Shown: positions 53,803-63,334, numbered from the stretch's first letter. The stretch: DNA of 64,000 nt from Oscillatoria sp. SIO1A7 (GCA_010672965.1 JAAHFN010000009.1:194682-258681); one strand, 5' to 3'. Numbers and translations are program-made. Notes: generated by a model from the sequence alone, not told the origin.

Positions 53803-55851
53803 ATGTCATATTCCCCCATATCAACTAAACGCGCTCTAGTTACAACGGCTGGAAAGTTTTCTCCCTTCCAAAATAAACTGATAAAATCTGGTTATGCCAA
53901 CCCGAACCAGATGGCAGAAGCAATCAAGCAAGCACGCGAGACGAAAAAACCATTTCCAGAAACGATTGCAGCAATAGTTGGCAAGGAACTGGAACCGGAA
54001 CTGCTGCGGCAGTATAAAGTACAGCAGCTTTTTGAAATCAAAATTCTCTACGGCGTAGAATCTTTCGATATAGAAGCAGAAGAGATTACTACAGAAAAGC
54101 TTCTAGAGCTGATGGGCAAGGATAAGTTGATTAGCGAAGAGATATGTCGCCTCCACCGCCTGATTCCGCTGAAAAAAACAGGAACCAATCCTATTTTTGT
54201 GTTGATAGGAATGGTAGAGCCAGACAATATTCAAGCTCTGGATGACTTGCAGCGAATCTTGCAGCCGCAAAAATTAGGTTTGCGAAGGCGGGCGATCGCT
54301 TTAGAAGACTATCAAAAGCTGCTCGACCAATACATGCAGGAAAAAGCAGCCCAAGAGCAAGCGCGCAAAAAGCTTGAAGCAGATAAAGCCAACCAGGTAG
54401 ATCTGACAGTCGATGCCGAGGCTTTTGACGACGTAGATATGGGGGAAGCGGAAGCCGATGTCAATGATGATATGGACATTACTGCTTCCTTGAAAGGAGC
54501 AGAGTCCGCTCCTATCGTCAAGACAGTAAACGTTATATTGGCCAAAGCTTTGACCGAGGGCGTCTCTGATATACATGTAGAACCCCAAGAAGAATTTCTG
54601 CGGATTAGGATGCGCAAGGACGGGGTGCTACAGGAAATAATGAAGCTGCCCAAGAAGATTATCAATCCCTTGGTAGCTCGCTTTAAAATTATTGCTGACT
54701 TAGACATCGCCGAACGCCGGAATGCTCAGGACGGTCGGATTCGCCGCATATTTCAAGGGCGGGCAGTCGATTTTCGGGTAAATATCGTTCCCAGCCGATT
54801 TGGGGAAAAAATCTGTATGCGGATTTTGGATAACTCCTCAACGCAGTTGGGTTTGGATTTGTTAATTAGCGATCCGGAAGCCCTGGCTAAGGTAAGGGAA
54901 TTCGCCAGCCGTCCCTTTGGCATGATTCTGGTGACAGGACCGACGGGTTCGGGCAAATCAACATCTCTGTATTCGGTGCTGGCAGAACGGAACAGTCCAG
55001 AGGTGAATATTTCGACTGCAGAAGACCCGATTGAGTATGCCTTGCCCGGGATTACTCAATGTCAGGTCATCCGAGCGAAGGGTCTGGATTTTACCGCGCT
55101 GCTGCGGGCCTTTATGCGACAAGACCCGGATATTATTCTGGTGGGAGAAACGCGGGATAAGGAAACGGCGAAAACGGCAATTGAAGCGGCTTTGACGGGC
55201 CACTTGGTTTTGACTACGCTACATACTAACGACGCAGCAGGGGCGATCGCTCGCTTGGATGAAATGGGAGTGGAGCCTTTCATGGTAGCAGGGGCCTTAA
55301 TTGGCATTTCCGCTCAGCGCTTGATGCGCCGCATCTGTAGCAAATGCCGCATTCCCTACTCCCCTACCGCAGAACAACTGGCTCGCTATGGAATGTCGGC
55401 ATCTAACGAAGCAGAAGTCACTTTCCATAAGCCCAATTTCATCGTTCCAGGGGAACGCAAGGCCCTAGCTGAAAAAGGAGATTTTGAGGATGGCGGTTTG
55501 TGTTCCAAATGCGGGGGTGGCGGTTACAAGGGCCGCGTTGGCGTCTATGAAGTTCTCAAAAACAGTGAAGAACTCGCTGCCTTAATTACCGAACGCGCCC
55601 CGTCAGAACTTATTAAGGAAAAGGCGGTAGAAGAAGGAATGCTAACCCTACTAGCCTATAGCTTGAATTTGGTGCGCGAAGGTTTAACTAGCTTTGAAGA
55701 GGTAGATCGCGTCACATTTACCGATACCGGCTTGGAAGCAGAAATGAAGGCCAAGCGCAAGAGCGGTCTTACTTGTGTCAATTGCGGAGCTGGCTTGCGA
55801 CAAGAATGGTTTGATTGTCCCTACTGCATGACTCCTCGCTTTCAAGATTAA
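53803..55851 (+). CDS. pilB: Type IV pilus extension ATPase PilB
   Basis: 682 residues from the ATG at 53803; an in-frame start 87 bases earlier would be read from repeat DNA. N-terminal MshEN-type domain, a charged linker (QEQARKKLEADKANQ), then the secretion ATPase: Walker A GPTGSGKST, Asp box STAEDPIEYALPGITQCQV, Walker B DPDIILVGETRDKETA, His box LTTLHTNDA, zinc site CSKC...CSKCGGGG. An additional C-terminal CVNC...CPYC ribbon is typical of cyanobacterial PilB. It powers pilus assembly for twitching, phototaxis and DNA uptake. First of pilB-pilT-pilC. Confidence 0.96.
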   Translation: MSYSPISTKRALVTTAGKFSPFQNKLIKSGYANPNQMAEAIKQARETKKPFPETIAAIVGKELEPELLRQYKVQQLFEIKILYGVESFDIEAEEITTEKLLELMGKDKLISEEICRLHRLIPLKKTGTNPIFVLIGMVEPDNIQALDDLQRILQPQKLGLRRRAIALEDYQKLLDQYMQEKAAQEQARKKLEADKANQVDLTVDAEAFDDVDMGEAEADVNDDMDITASLKGAESAPIVKTVNVILAKALTEGVSDIHVEPQEEFLRIRMRKDGVLQEIMKLPKKIINPLVARFKIIADLDIAERRNAQDGRIRRIFQGRAVDFRVNIVPSRFGEKICMRILDNSSTQLGLDLLISDPEALAKVREFASRPFGMILVTGPTGSGKSTSLYSVLAERNSPEVNISTAEDPIEYALPGITQCQVIRAKGLDFTALLRAFMRQDPDIILVGETRDKETAKTAIEAALTGHLVLTTLHTNDAAGAIARLDEMGVEPFMVAGALIGISAQRLMRRICSKCRIPYSPTAEQLARYGMSASNEAEVTFHKPNFIVPGERKALAEKGDFEDGGLCSKCGGGGYKGRVGVYEVLKNSEELAALITERAPSELIKEKAVEEGMLTLLAYSLNLVREGLTSFEEVDRVTFTDTGLEAEMKAKRKSGLTCVNCGAGLRQEWFDCPYCMTPRFQD

Positions 55852-56088
55852 GGTCGTCTGGCAAAGGCGGCATGCTTTGGCTGGGCTTTTTGGGCTGTTT
55901 AGTCTTTTTTAGGCTTTTACTCAAGCTGGCGATCGCAGTTATAGCACCTACGCATAATTTGGTTAGGGCAATCTCATTGTTTGCCAAAGTAATCTTCCCG
56001 GCAATGCTGCTGACTGCTGACTGCTATATTTGCGTGTTTTTGGCGTTTTAAATCTAAATCAAAATAGTAAATTTGGGAGAAAACGAGG

Positions 56089-57201
56089 ATGCCACAACAA
56101 GGTTTGATTGTTGAAGATGTTCTAGAGTCTCTGGTAGAACAGGGTGGATCGGATATTCACATTCAGGCGGGAGCCCCTATCTATTTCCGTATCAGCGGCA
56201 AGCTCACCCCTCAGCCTCAATTCGGAGAAAACCTGGAGCCAGAAGATTCTCAGGCGCTGATATTTCAGATGCTCAATAACCAGCAGCGCAAAGAGTTAGA
56301 GCAAAACTGGGACTTAGACAGCGCCTACGCAGTAAAAGGATTGGCTCGCTTCCGCCTCAATGTTTACCGAGAACGAGGATGCTGGGCTGCTTGTATGCGA
56401 GCCCTGGGTTCTAAGATTCCCAATGCCGATAAACTGGGAGTCCCGCATATATTGCGAGAAATGACCGAGCGACCTCGGGGAATGCTCTTGATTACTGGCC
56501 AAACTGGTTCTGGGAAAACTACCACGATGGCAGCCCTGATCGATTTAATCAACCGAACCAGAGCGGAACATATCCTCACGGTGGAACAGCCAATCGAGTA
56601 TGTTTTCCCCAATATAAAAAGCTTGTTTCACCAGCGCCAAAAGGGCGAAGATACTAAGAGCTTTACCAACGCCCTTAAAGGAGCCCTCCGCCAAGACCCG
56701 GATGTTATTGTGGTCGGGGAAATGCGCGACTTGGAAACGATTTCTCTAGCTTGCTCGGCCGCAGAAACGGGGCACTTAGTAATGGGAACCCTGCATACTA
56801 ACTCGGCACCGACGACCGTTACCCGGATGCTCGACGTATTCCCGCCGGAGGTAAAACCTGCTATGCAAGCGCAGATTGGTAACTCCCTAGTGGGTATCTG
56901 TAGCCAAAACTTGATTAAAAAGATTGGGGGAGGCCGAGTTTGCGCTCAGGAAATTTTGGTCAATACCGCAGCTATTGGCAACCTGATTAAGGAAGGGAAG
57001 TATTCTCAAATCTATTCTATGATCCAGACTGGTCTGAAGTTGGGAATGCAGACTATGGAAATGGCGTTGGCGAACCATTATAAGGACGGCAAAGTAACTT
57101 GGTCGGATGCGATGCTCAAAGCCGTGAAACCAGACGAATTGGAACGGCTAATTGGGCCGAACCCGGAACTGGCGGGAGCGGCAAAAGCTAAGAGCCGTTA
57201 G
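56089..57201 (+). CDS. pilT: Type IV pilus retraction ATPase PilT
   Basis: 370 residues. Walker A GQTGSGKT (137-144), Asp box TVEQPIEYVFPN, Walker B DPDVIVVGEMRDLETI, His box MGTLHTNSA, and the C-terminal AQEILVNTAAIGNLIKEGK region that defines PilT. It drives pilus disassembly. It is 237 bp behind pilB; the spacer has only CTGACTG heptamers. Confidence 0.96.
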   Translation: MPQQGLIVEDVLESLVEQGGSDIHIQAGAPIYFRISGKLTPQPQFGENLEPEDSQALIFQMLNNQQRKELEQNWDLDSAYAVKGLARFRLNVYRERGCWAACMRALGSKIPNADKLGVPHILREMTERPRGMLLITGQTGSGKTTTMAALIDLINRTRAEHILTVEQPIEYVFPNIKSLFHQRQKGEDTKSFTNALKGALRQDPDVIVVGEMRDLETISLACSAAETGHLVMGTLHTNSAPTTVTRMLDVFPPEVKPAMQAQIGNSLVGICSQNLIKKIGGGRVCAQEILVNTAAIGNLIKEGKYSQIYSMIQTGLKLGMQTMEMALANHYKDGKVTWSDAMLKAVKPDELERLIGPNPELAGAAKAKSR

Positions 57202-57296
57202 AAGCGCCTGAATAAGGCTAGAAGCTAAAAGCTATTAAGTAAGCTTAGGTTGGTAACCCAAATCGATCGCAAGCCGAACCGGAGCCACCGGAGACA

Positions 57297-57332
57297 GAAA
57301 CCCGGTTTTTTTAGAAAAACCGGGTTTCTCAA
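57297..57332. repeat. Hairpin repeat between pilT and pilC
   Basis: GAAACCCGGTTTTT, loop TTAG, AAAAACCGGGTTTC. Same family as the GAACCCGGGTTTC palindrome at 30.7 kb. It could act as a terminator or mRNA-stability element inside the pil unit. Confidence 0.75.
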
Positions 57333-57377
57333 GTTAGGCTTCTAAATAAAAGAATATAGGAGGGGCAGGTTATATAT

Positions 57378-58499
57378 ATGGTTCAAATCACTGAGGACAA
57401 ACCGAAAAAAGGATTTGACTTCGCGGCATTTGAAGAGAAAATTAATGTCGCGATGGCTTCCGTAACGGTCAAAGACAAGGCCGTATTTTCGCGCCAGTTA
57501 GCGATGATGTTCAGTTCCGGCATTGCTCTTATGAAGGCGATCGCCTTGTTGGGCGACCAATCGGAAAATGCCAAAATGAAAAACGCCCTGAAGAAAATAA
57601 GAGTCGATATCGAAACCGGGGTGCCTCTGTCCGTGGCGATGACAAAATTTTCGGATATCTTTGACGACCTCTACTGCGCTATGGTCGAGTCAGGAGAAAT
57701 TGGGGGCGTTCTGGATATGGTACTTAATCGTCTCGCAACGTCTCTGGAAAAGTCGGCCAAGATGGAAAACGAAATCAAGAGTGCCTCGGCATATCCAAAA
57801 GCAGTAGGATCGATCGCCATTATTGTGTTCTTCGCAATGACTACCTTTCTGCTGCCCACATTCGCTACTATTTTTGAAGAAATGGGGGCTGAGTTACCCT
57901 TTATCACTGTATTGTTGCTGGGTATCAGCGAATTTTCCCGAACACCGGCTAAAATGGGGCCTCTCATTGTTGCTTTGTGGCTTTTTATTGTTGCCTTCAA
58001 AGCATTTTACAAAACCCCGGTGGGTCGGGTGACTGTAGATAGGGCAATGCTTTATATACCTGTGATTGGCGAGCTGATTAAACTGATTGCAGTGGCTCGC
58101 TTCTGTAACACTTTCGCCATGTTAACTTCTGCTGGAGTGCCGATGCTGCAGTGTTTTGAAATTGTCGGTAGAACAGCAGGAAATCAGGTAATCGCCAATG
58201 CCATTACGAATGCCAAAGATGAGGTGCAACAGGGCGGGAGCTTAACGGAAGCTTTTGAACGAGAAAAAATATTTCCCGTGATGGCTATTTCTATGATGCG
58301 CATTGGGGAAGAAACCGGGGAATTGGACAAAATGTTGGCCAAAGTCGGCGAGTTCTACGAGGATGAAGTCGAACAGGCAATTAAGGGAATCACCAGTACC
58401 CTAGAGCCAATTATGATGGTTTTTATTGCTGCTTTGGTAGGTTCGATTCTGATGTCTATGTATCTCCCCATGTTTGCCGTGTTCGATAAACTAGGTTAA
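57378..58499 (+). CDS. pilC: Type IV pilus inner-membrane platform protein PilC
   Basis: 373 residues, GspF/PilC family. Two cytoplasmic four-helix domains (FSRQLAMMFSSGIALMKAIALL; FCNTFAMLTSAGVPMLQCFEI) and three transmembrane segments (SIAIIVFFAMTTFLLPTFATIF; MGPLIVALWLFIVAF; IMMVFIAALVGSILMSMYLPMF). The start is somewhat short of the longest PilC proteins but the family core is complete. It couples the ATPases to the pilin polymer. GGAGGGG precedes the ATG. Confidence 0.95.
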   Translation: MVQITEDKPKKGFDFAAFEEKINVAMASVTVKDKAVFSRQLAMMFSSGIALMKAIALLGDQSENAKMKNALKKIRVDIETGVPLSVAMTKFSDIFDDLYCAMVESGEIGGVLDMVLNRLATSLEKSAKMENEIKSASAYPKAVGSIAIIVFFAMTTFLLPTFATIFEEMGAELPFITVLLLGISEFSRTPAKMGPLIVALWLFIVAFKAFYKTPVGRVTVDRAMLYIPVIGELIKLIAVARFCNTFAMLTSAGVPMLQCFEIVGRTAGNQVIANAITNAKDEVQQGGSLTEAFEREKIFPVMAISMMRIGEETGELDKMLAKVGEFYEDEVEQAIKGITSTLEPIMMVFIAALVGSILMSMYLPMFAVFDKLG

Positions 58500-58813
58500 T
58501 GCTGGAATTGGGCATTGGACATTCATAGCGGTCAGCAGTCAGCGGTCAGCAGTCAGCTAAAAGCACAGAGCAGCAGAGTAGCAGAACTTTGTTGGGCATT
58601 GAGGGAATTGGGCAGGGGAGCAGGGAGCTTTTGGAGCAGGGGAATATTTACCCCATTGCCCCCCTTACCTTCTGCCTCTTTACTTACCCAAGGGTAGATG
58701 TTCGCTCCTATAGCTTTTAGATTTTAGTAAGGATATGACGGCTGAGAACTGAATTAAAATGTTTATTGAAATTAAGGAAAAAATAAAAATACAAGATAAG
58801 GGATTTTGAATCG
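58500..58813. repeat. Repeat-containing spacer after pilC
   Basis: CAGCGGT/CAGCAGT heptamers at 58529-58556 and GGCAGGGGAGCAGGG units. A frame of 60 codons at 58515 follows these repeats and is not convincing. Nothing else seen. Confidence 0.6.
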
Positions 58814-59410
58814 ATGCCAGTTAAACAGTCTCATTATGAAGATCTGCTAGCAGAGTATAGCAACTGTACGAATGCGATAGAGCTGCTTAGGCAATATCGA
58901 CCGTACCTGGAGATGATTCCCAGCATGCGCCGCCCGAAGGAAAGCATAATCTCGATTCCTTTGCCGACCGTGCGGATTCGCGATCGCATTTCTTCAGCAG
59001 AAACAGGCGGCTTCAGCGCAGCTTCTGGAGAAACTATTAGCTTGCCCTGTGATGTAGCGATTTTGATGTGCGATCCAGAATGGAAAATAAAAGTGGGTGC
59101 AGAGATTTTTGTTTTCATTTATCGCCCCCAAGAACAATTCTCCGATCTGCTGATGCGCTGGCGCAAAACGCAAGTCTGGCTCAGCCACGGCTATGAGTGG
59201 TTAATGCCCCTGCAATATCAATATATTCTCGGCGAAGAAGCGGATGCTATTTATCCCCTCTTCGTAGTATTTGAAGAGACGCCAGATAGAATCAAAAAAG
59301 GTCTTAAAGGAGCCTCTCTCCCTTTTGTGGTTAATAGCCACCACCCTACAAGCGAGAAAGAGCCAGAATACGAATCGTCCGAAATCATTACGCCAACAGA
59401 AGAGTTGTGA
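58814..59410 (+). CDS. Hypothetical protein, 198 residues
   Basis: Soluble, mixed alpha/beta: YEDLLAEYSNCTNAIELLRQYRPYLEMIP, ISIPLPTVRIRDRI, then VAILMCDPEWKIKVGAEIFVFIYRPQEQFSDLLMRWRKTQVWLSHGYEWLMPLQYQYILGEE. Acidic tail. I do not recognise a family. AAGGGA lies 12 bases before the ATG. It lies downstream of pilC on the same strand, but 314 bp away and after repeats. Confidence 0.75.
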   Translation: MPVKQSHYEDLLAEYSNCTNAIELLRQYRPYLEMIPSMRRPKESIISIPLPTVRIRDRISSAETGGFSAASGETISLPCDVAILMCDPEWKIKVGAEIFVFIYRPQEQFSDLLMRWRKTQVWLSHGYEWLMPLQYQYILGEEADAIYPLFVVFEETPDRIKKGLKGASLPFVVNSHHPTSEKEPEYESSEIITPTEEL

Positions 59411-59413
59411 TAA

Positions 59414-59606
59414 TTGAGGGCATGGGGCATTGGGCATTGGGCATTGGGCATTGGTAATGTGAAAAGGTTTTTTAAAAAAATCACTATTAATATTCACTTT
59501 TCACTATTCTGAAAAAGAAGATATTCTTCTCCCTTATGCTTCCCCTGGCCTGAAAGTCCCAATGCCCAATGCCCCATGCCCCATGCCCCATGCCCAATTT
59601 CATAAA
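59414..59606. repeat. Inverted GGGCATT heptamer block
   Basis: GGGCATTGGGCATTGGG (59423-59451) faces CCCAATGCCCCATGCCCC (59558-59597). The right part extends the following gene's frame artificially. Confidence 0.85.
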
Positions 59607-60722
59607 ATGAATTCTATAGATGAAGTAGCTGAAGCTTTGAATGAAGGTGACTACCGAGGAGCCGCTAGATTATTGAAAGCCTTGCTCAAGGAGTCGCCAG
59701 AAAATCCGTGGGTGCAGTTATATGTGGCCAGACTATATGAAGAAACAGATAAACTAGAAGCGGCGGAAAAAGTTTATCGAAAATTGCTCCGTCAGGCCAG
59801 AAACCCGAAAGTAGTCGGTCAAGCTCGTCAGGGATTGAAGCGAGTGGAAACTATCCCAAAAGAACGCCGCAAAGAAGCGATCGCCCGGGCAACTGCCAAC
59901 CCAGATCGACGCCAGCTCGGCGTCCTAGTTTTAGAGCCTATTGCTGACGAACTTAAAACCGAAGCCGCTCGGCGTTTTGCCCGCATTATGCAGCTCCAAC
60001 CCTACTCGGCACGACTGCTGCTACCGAGTCGCAGTTGGCGAATGTATCGCACGGGGGCAATTGGAGAGCTGCGCGTTTTCGTTGCAGAACTGCGCCAAGC
60101 TGAAATTCCTTGTTTTTGCGCCACTGTCGAACAGATTAACCAGATTCCCATTTTCAAAGTCAGATATTTTCAGGCAATTTCTCCCGGAGCTAGTGTAGTT
60201 TGTAAAAATCGCTCTAATCAACTGGGTCAGCTCGCTTTTGATTGGTCGGAAGTCAATCATGTAGTGACAGCATTAATGCCTATATTTAAAGAGGTGGCCG
60301 TACAGAATCACCGTCGTACCCGCACTAACTATAAGGAAAAAACGAGCGATTATGTCGGTATCTGCGATTTGCACTTACAGAACCGGGGCTGTATTTTGCG
60401 CCTGTGCCAAGAAACATATCAATTTCAAGAGGGAGTAACCTTTACTCCAGTGCTGGATAAGGCTTTTTCGGGTTCCAATGTGAAAATAGATAGTCTGAGC
60501 GTCAATCTGAGATGGCAAACTTTACTCAAATTTCTCCAAGAAAAGTTAGTATTAGCTGGAGTCCAGTCTGATTTTAATTTTTTTGCGGAGACCGCTTTGC
60601 CAGAATCAAATATGCTAGAGTACATTGACTCCCAAATCGAATTCTGGCGCTACGCACCGAGTAACTGGGATCCAGCATTTCAACTCTATAGCGGGCTGAT
60701 TTTGTTGCGAAGGAGTCTGTGA
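59607..60722 (+). CDS. TPR-containing cyanobacterial protein
   Basis: 371 residues from the ATG at 59607, with a false 45-base extension upstream made of repeats. N-terminal TPR pair: EVAEALNEGDYRGAARLLKALLKESPENPWVQLYVARLYEETDKLEAAEKVYRKLLRQA. The remainder is a beta-rich domain (RRQLGVLVLEPIADELKTEAARRFARIMQLQPYSARLLLPSRSW; LHLQNRGCILRLCQETYQFQEG) I cannot name. No signal peptide. Possibly in one unit with the preceding hypothetical gene. Confidence 0.75.
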   Translation: MNSIDEVAEALNEGDYRGAARLLKALLKESPENPWVQLYVARLYEETDKLEAAEKVYRKLLRQARNPKVVGQARQGLKRVETIPKERRKEAIARATANPDRRQLGVLVLEPIADELKTEAARRFARIMQLQPYSARLLLPSRSWRMYRTGAIGELRVFVAELRQAEIPCFCATVEQINQIPIFKVRYFQAISPGASVVCKNRSNQLGQLAFDWSEVNHVVTALMPIFKEVAVQNHRRTRTNYKEKTSDYVGICDLHLQNRGCILRLCQETYQFQEGVTFTPVLDKAFSGSNVKIDSLSVNLRWQTLLKFLQEKLVLAGVQSDFNFFAETALPESNMLEYIDSQIEFWRYAPSNWDPAFQLYSGLILLRRSL

Positions 60723-61208
60723 TGTCTGTCTCGCAAATGGGGATTGGGAATGGGGAATTGGGCAAAAAGCTCTCAGCTTTCAGCAATCAGGACTTACGCA
60801 AAATATCCAGATATAATGTTTGTAGGGGGCAATCCCCCCGTGGTGATTGCCCCTACCCGTAGCGTAGATGCGTAAGTTCTAAGCAATAAGCTGACTGCTG
60901 AGCGCTTCTTTAATGGGTGACCAGTATCACCCAATGGGTTGGAGGGCGATCGCCCTTCCGCAGAGGGAGCGATCGCAGACAATTTACCCTAAATATTGCA
61001 AAATAGATACCATCAAGCCTTGTTTTTCAAACAGGACTTACGCAAGGACTCTATTTGGGGTAGCACCTAGCACCAGACGCTAGGTACAGAGCTAGATCCG
61101 AGCATTTGTAGGGGTAGCACCTAGCACCAAGAGCTAAATATAGAGTTATATCTGGAGCGATGGGCGTAAGTCCTATCAAAAAAATTGATGCAATTGTCAC
61201 CGCTTACC
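60723..61208. mobile_element. Two MITEs between the TPR gene and the next
   Basis: Copy one, 60789-60880, with AGCAAT at both sides. Copy two, 61033-61174, flanked by TCAAA (61027-61031 and 61176-61180); its right end has diverged to GGGCGTAAGTCCT and its interior repeats GTAGCACCTAGCACCA. No gene in between. Confidence 0.85.
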
Positions 61209-61709
61209 ATGACAGACCTTTATTTTTCCCCTCAAGTTGTCGCTAGCAATCAGCGATCTCTCAAAAGGCTCCACCGAGCTATTTCCCTATCTCAAGGGCA
61301 GTTTTCCTTAATAGTGGCTTGCTGCAACAATCAAGCTTTGCGGCAGCAGATGGCGGAAAAGCTGGAGGACCTATTTTCAGGCCAGATTCAAGAACTCGTT
61401 TTGAATCCTTCTTTCCAGAAACTCTACACTACAATCCAAGCCAACTGTCAAGAATGTCAGCCGCAAGCGTTAATGATATTCGGTTTGGAATCTATTGAAA
61501 AGGTCGATCGCTTGTTAGTCTCTACTAATCTGGTACGCAACGAGTTCGGCAAAAAGTTTTCATTTCCTGTAGTTTTATGGGTAAATGACGAAACTCTGCG
61601 TAAACTGGTTCGCTTAGCTCCAGATTTCAAGAGCTGGGCTGCATCTACGATTAGATTTGTAGCGACGGAATATGCCAACCCAAAGCCCCTGACTTATAAA
61701 TTGGCTTAG
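61209..61709 (+). CDS. Protein of unknown function, possibly the N-terminal part of a larger family
   Basis: 166 residues from the ATG at 61209; an ATG at 61188 is also in frame and only 13 bases from a MITE. MTDLYFSPQVVASNQRSLKRLHRAISLSQGQFSLIVACCNNQALRQQM and ALMIFGLESIEKVDRLLVSTNLVRNEFGKKFSFPVVLWVNDETLRKLVRLAPDFKSWAASTIRF resemble, from memory, the leading domain of large cyanobacterial TPR/WD-repeat proteins, where it looks like an ATPase without a P-loop. Here it ends shortly after that domain, so it may be a truncated or stand-alone version. Confidence 0.6.
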   Translation: MTDLYFSPQVVASNQRSLKRLHRAISLSQGQFSLIVACCNNQALRQQMAEKLEDLFSGQIQELVLNPSFQKLYTTIQANCQECQPQALMIFGLESIEKVDRLLVSTNLVRNEFGKKFSFPVVLWVNDETLRKLVRLAPDFKSWAASTIRFVATEYANPKPLTYKLA

Positions 61710-62018
61710 ATATATTTATATTTTACTTTACCCAAATTTACTTTCCCTTTCCCCAAGACAGAGATATAACTTCTAGTAGGAGATACAGAAAGAATTGGGC
61801 ATCGGGTATCGGACATCGGCTCCAAAAGCATTATCGTAAAAAATGTTCAATAAAAATACATATCAAAAACTACTAAACAGGGCGATTGCCTGCCTAAAGA
61901 TAATGCCTACTATATTTATTGCTAGAATAAATATAGCAGCGATAGGGTTTTTAAGTATGTAATTGTTACTTGTTAATAATCTGCATTAAGCCTTGAATCT
62001 CTTGGCAAAAATGATTGC
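61710..62018. other. AT-rich gap without a recognised feature
   Basis: Only a weak GGGCATCGGGTATCGG repeat near 61797. No frame or RNA structure supported. Confidence 0.5.
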
Positions 62019-62460
62019 TATTGGGTGCGAGTTTTGCCATAATAGCCAAGGTTGATGCAAGGGGAGCATTTCAATATTGCACGCTGCCGCAGCAGCGCCT
62101 ATAGGCGTAAGCCCCGCCTCCGCTCGCGGCTGGCGCGGCTACACAAAACAAGCGCCCTCCGGGCTGCCCCGTTACAAAAGTGAAATGCTCCCGATGCAAG
62201 TTCCCCTTTGGCGGGGGGTTCGCTAAGGTAAAGGAGGCCAGAATTTGATAGAGATTCACCCTGCTTTACAGTGAGAGTTAAAGGGTAGTACGGCGCGTTC
62301 AAAGGCGTTAAACTGCCGACAGACAGAGAAAGCGGTAGGGATTGGGCTTTGTCGAGATGAAAGACGAGGCCAAAGAACAATAGCGCGATCGAGGCACTAA
62401 ACGAATCAGAGTGGGTCGGACGTTGCGAGTAAACAAAGCTCTATCGCGCCAAGACAAAAA
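62019..62460 (+). pseudogene. Decayed duplicate of the RNA-binding-protein gene and its leader
   Basis: Matches the region 62820-63260 in order: the promoter (TTGCTA, 17 bp, CATAAT; the -10 has decayed), the leader piece CACCCTG.TTACAGTGAGAGTT, then coding pieces CTGCCGACAGAC, GAGATG.AAGACGAG and GCGATCGAGGCACTAAA. The start codon and first 25 codons are deleted, and many indels break the frame. A MITE with its own target duplication sits in the leader. Confidence 0.85.
62062..62192. mobile_element. 131-bp MITE with 12-bp ends and 8-bp target duplication
   Basis: Ends GGGAGCATTTCA and TGAAATGCTCCC are exact complements. GATGCAAG lies on both sides (62054-62061 and 62193-62200). The undisturbed duplicate at 62860-62867 has a single GATGCAAG, confirming the insertion point. 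Different from the AGGACTTACGCA family. Confidence 0.92.
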
Positions 62461-62819
62461 AACAATAACAGTAGCGGTGGTGGATTTAACAATTGATATT
62501 AAGTTGGTTACACCTAATTTTTGGGGATAGCAAATCAAGGTAAGGTTGGTGCAGAAAGACAATGGCTACCTATGCAGTAAATGCAATGGGCGGTAAGGCT
62601 ATAGATAACCGAAATTTATATTAAGTATAAGTAGGGCTTGTTAACCTGAATAACGCATTTGTGGCTTTTAACCTCTCTATATTGAAAATAGAGGTATTAT
62701 ATAAAATCTCGTTGACAAGCAATTTTTATTTTGAGTATTAAGGTTAGGCGACTCAGGCTGTAGTAGTGCTAGCTGAGTTAGAAAAAAATGATAAAATTAC
62801 GATCTCTGGGCAGCAACTG
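62461..62819. other. Spacer between the rbp pseudogene and rbp
   Basis: AT-rich, no gene seen. It contains a run CTCTATATTGAAAATAGAG (about 62672-62690), a small hairpin. Confidence 0.45.
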
Positions 62820-62848
62820 TTGCCATTGGGTGCGAGTTCTGCTATAAT
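62820..62848 (+). promoter_or_regulatory. Promoter of the RNA-binding-protein gene
   Basis: TTGCCA (62820-62825), 17-bp spacer, TATAAT (62843-62848). The leader would be about 160 nt; its part CACCCTGCGTTACAGTGAGAG is conserved in the decayed duplicate. Long leaders are usual for cold-induced rbp genes, where they affect mRNA stability. Confidence 0.75.
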
Positions 62849-63017
62849 AGCCCAGATTGATGCAAGTTCGTTTTTGGCGGGGTTTCATTAAGCTTTGTAA
62901 ATTTTTCACGGTAAAAGGGCCAGATGTTCGACAGAGATCCACCCTGCGTTACAGTGAGAGTTGAAGGCAGAATCTCCAACCGAACTTCATCTTGCCGTGA
63001 CTGATTGAGGAAATTTT

Positions 63018-63281
63018 GTGACGATTTACATCGGCAACTTGCCGTACGAGGTTAGCGACGTGGACGTGGAAGACGTGTTCAAAGAATACGGCGCTGTTAA
63101 AAGCGTTTATCTGCCGACAGACCGAGAAACAGGTAAAATGCGGGGATTTGGCTTCGTCGAGATGGAAGACGAGACTAAAGAACAAGACGCGATCGAGGCA
63201 CTAAATGAAGCAGATTGGATGGGTCGGCAGTTGCGAGTTAATAAGGCACGGCCGCGCCCAGACAAAGGAGGAAGAAGATAA
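63018..63281 (+). CDS. rbp: RRM RNA-binding protein (cyanobacterial Rbp)
   Basis: 87 residues, one RNA recognition motif: RNP2 IYIGNL (3-8), RNP1 RGFGFVEM (42-49). The tail is short and basic (KARPRPDKGGRR) without the glycine-rich extension seen in the cold-inducible class. GTG start with GAGGAAATTTT upstream. Such proteins bind single-stranded RNA and in several cyanobacteria respond to cold. A decayed copy lies upstream and a small basic protein gene downstream. Confidence 0.93.
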   Translation: MTIYIGNLPYEVSDVDVEDVFKEYGAVKSVYLPTDRETGKMRGFGFVEMEDETKEQDAIEALNEADWMGRQLRVNKARPRPDKGGRR

Positions 63282-63334
63282 GAATCGCATTGCTGGTGTT
63301 TTTTTCACCAACAGTAATAAACTGATTCTCTCTC

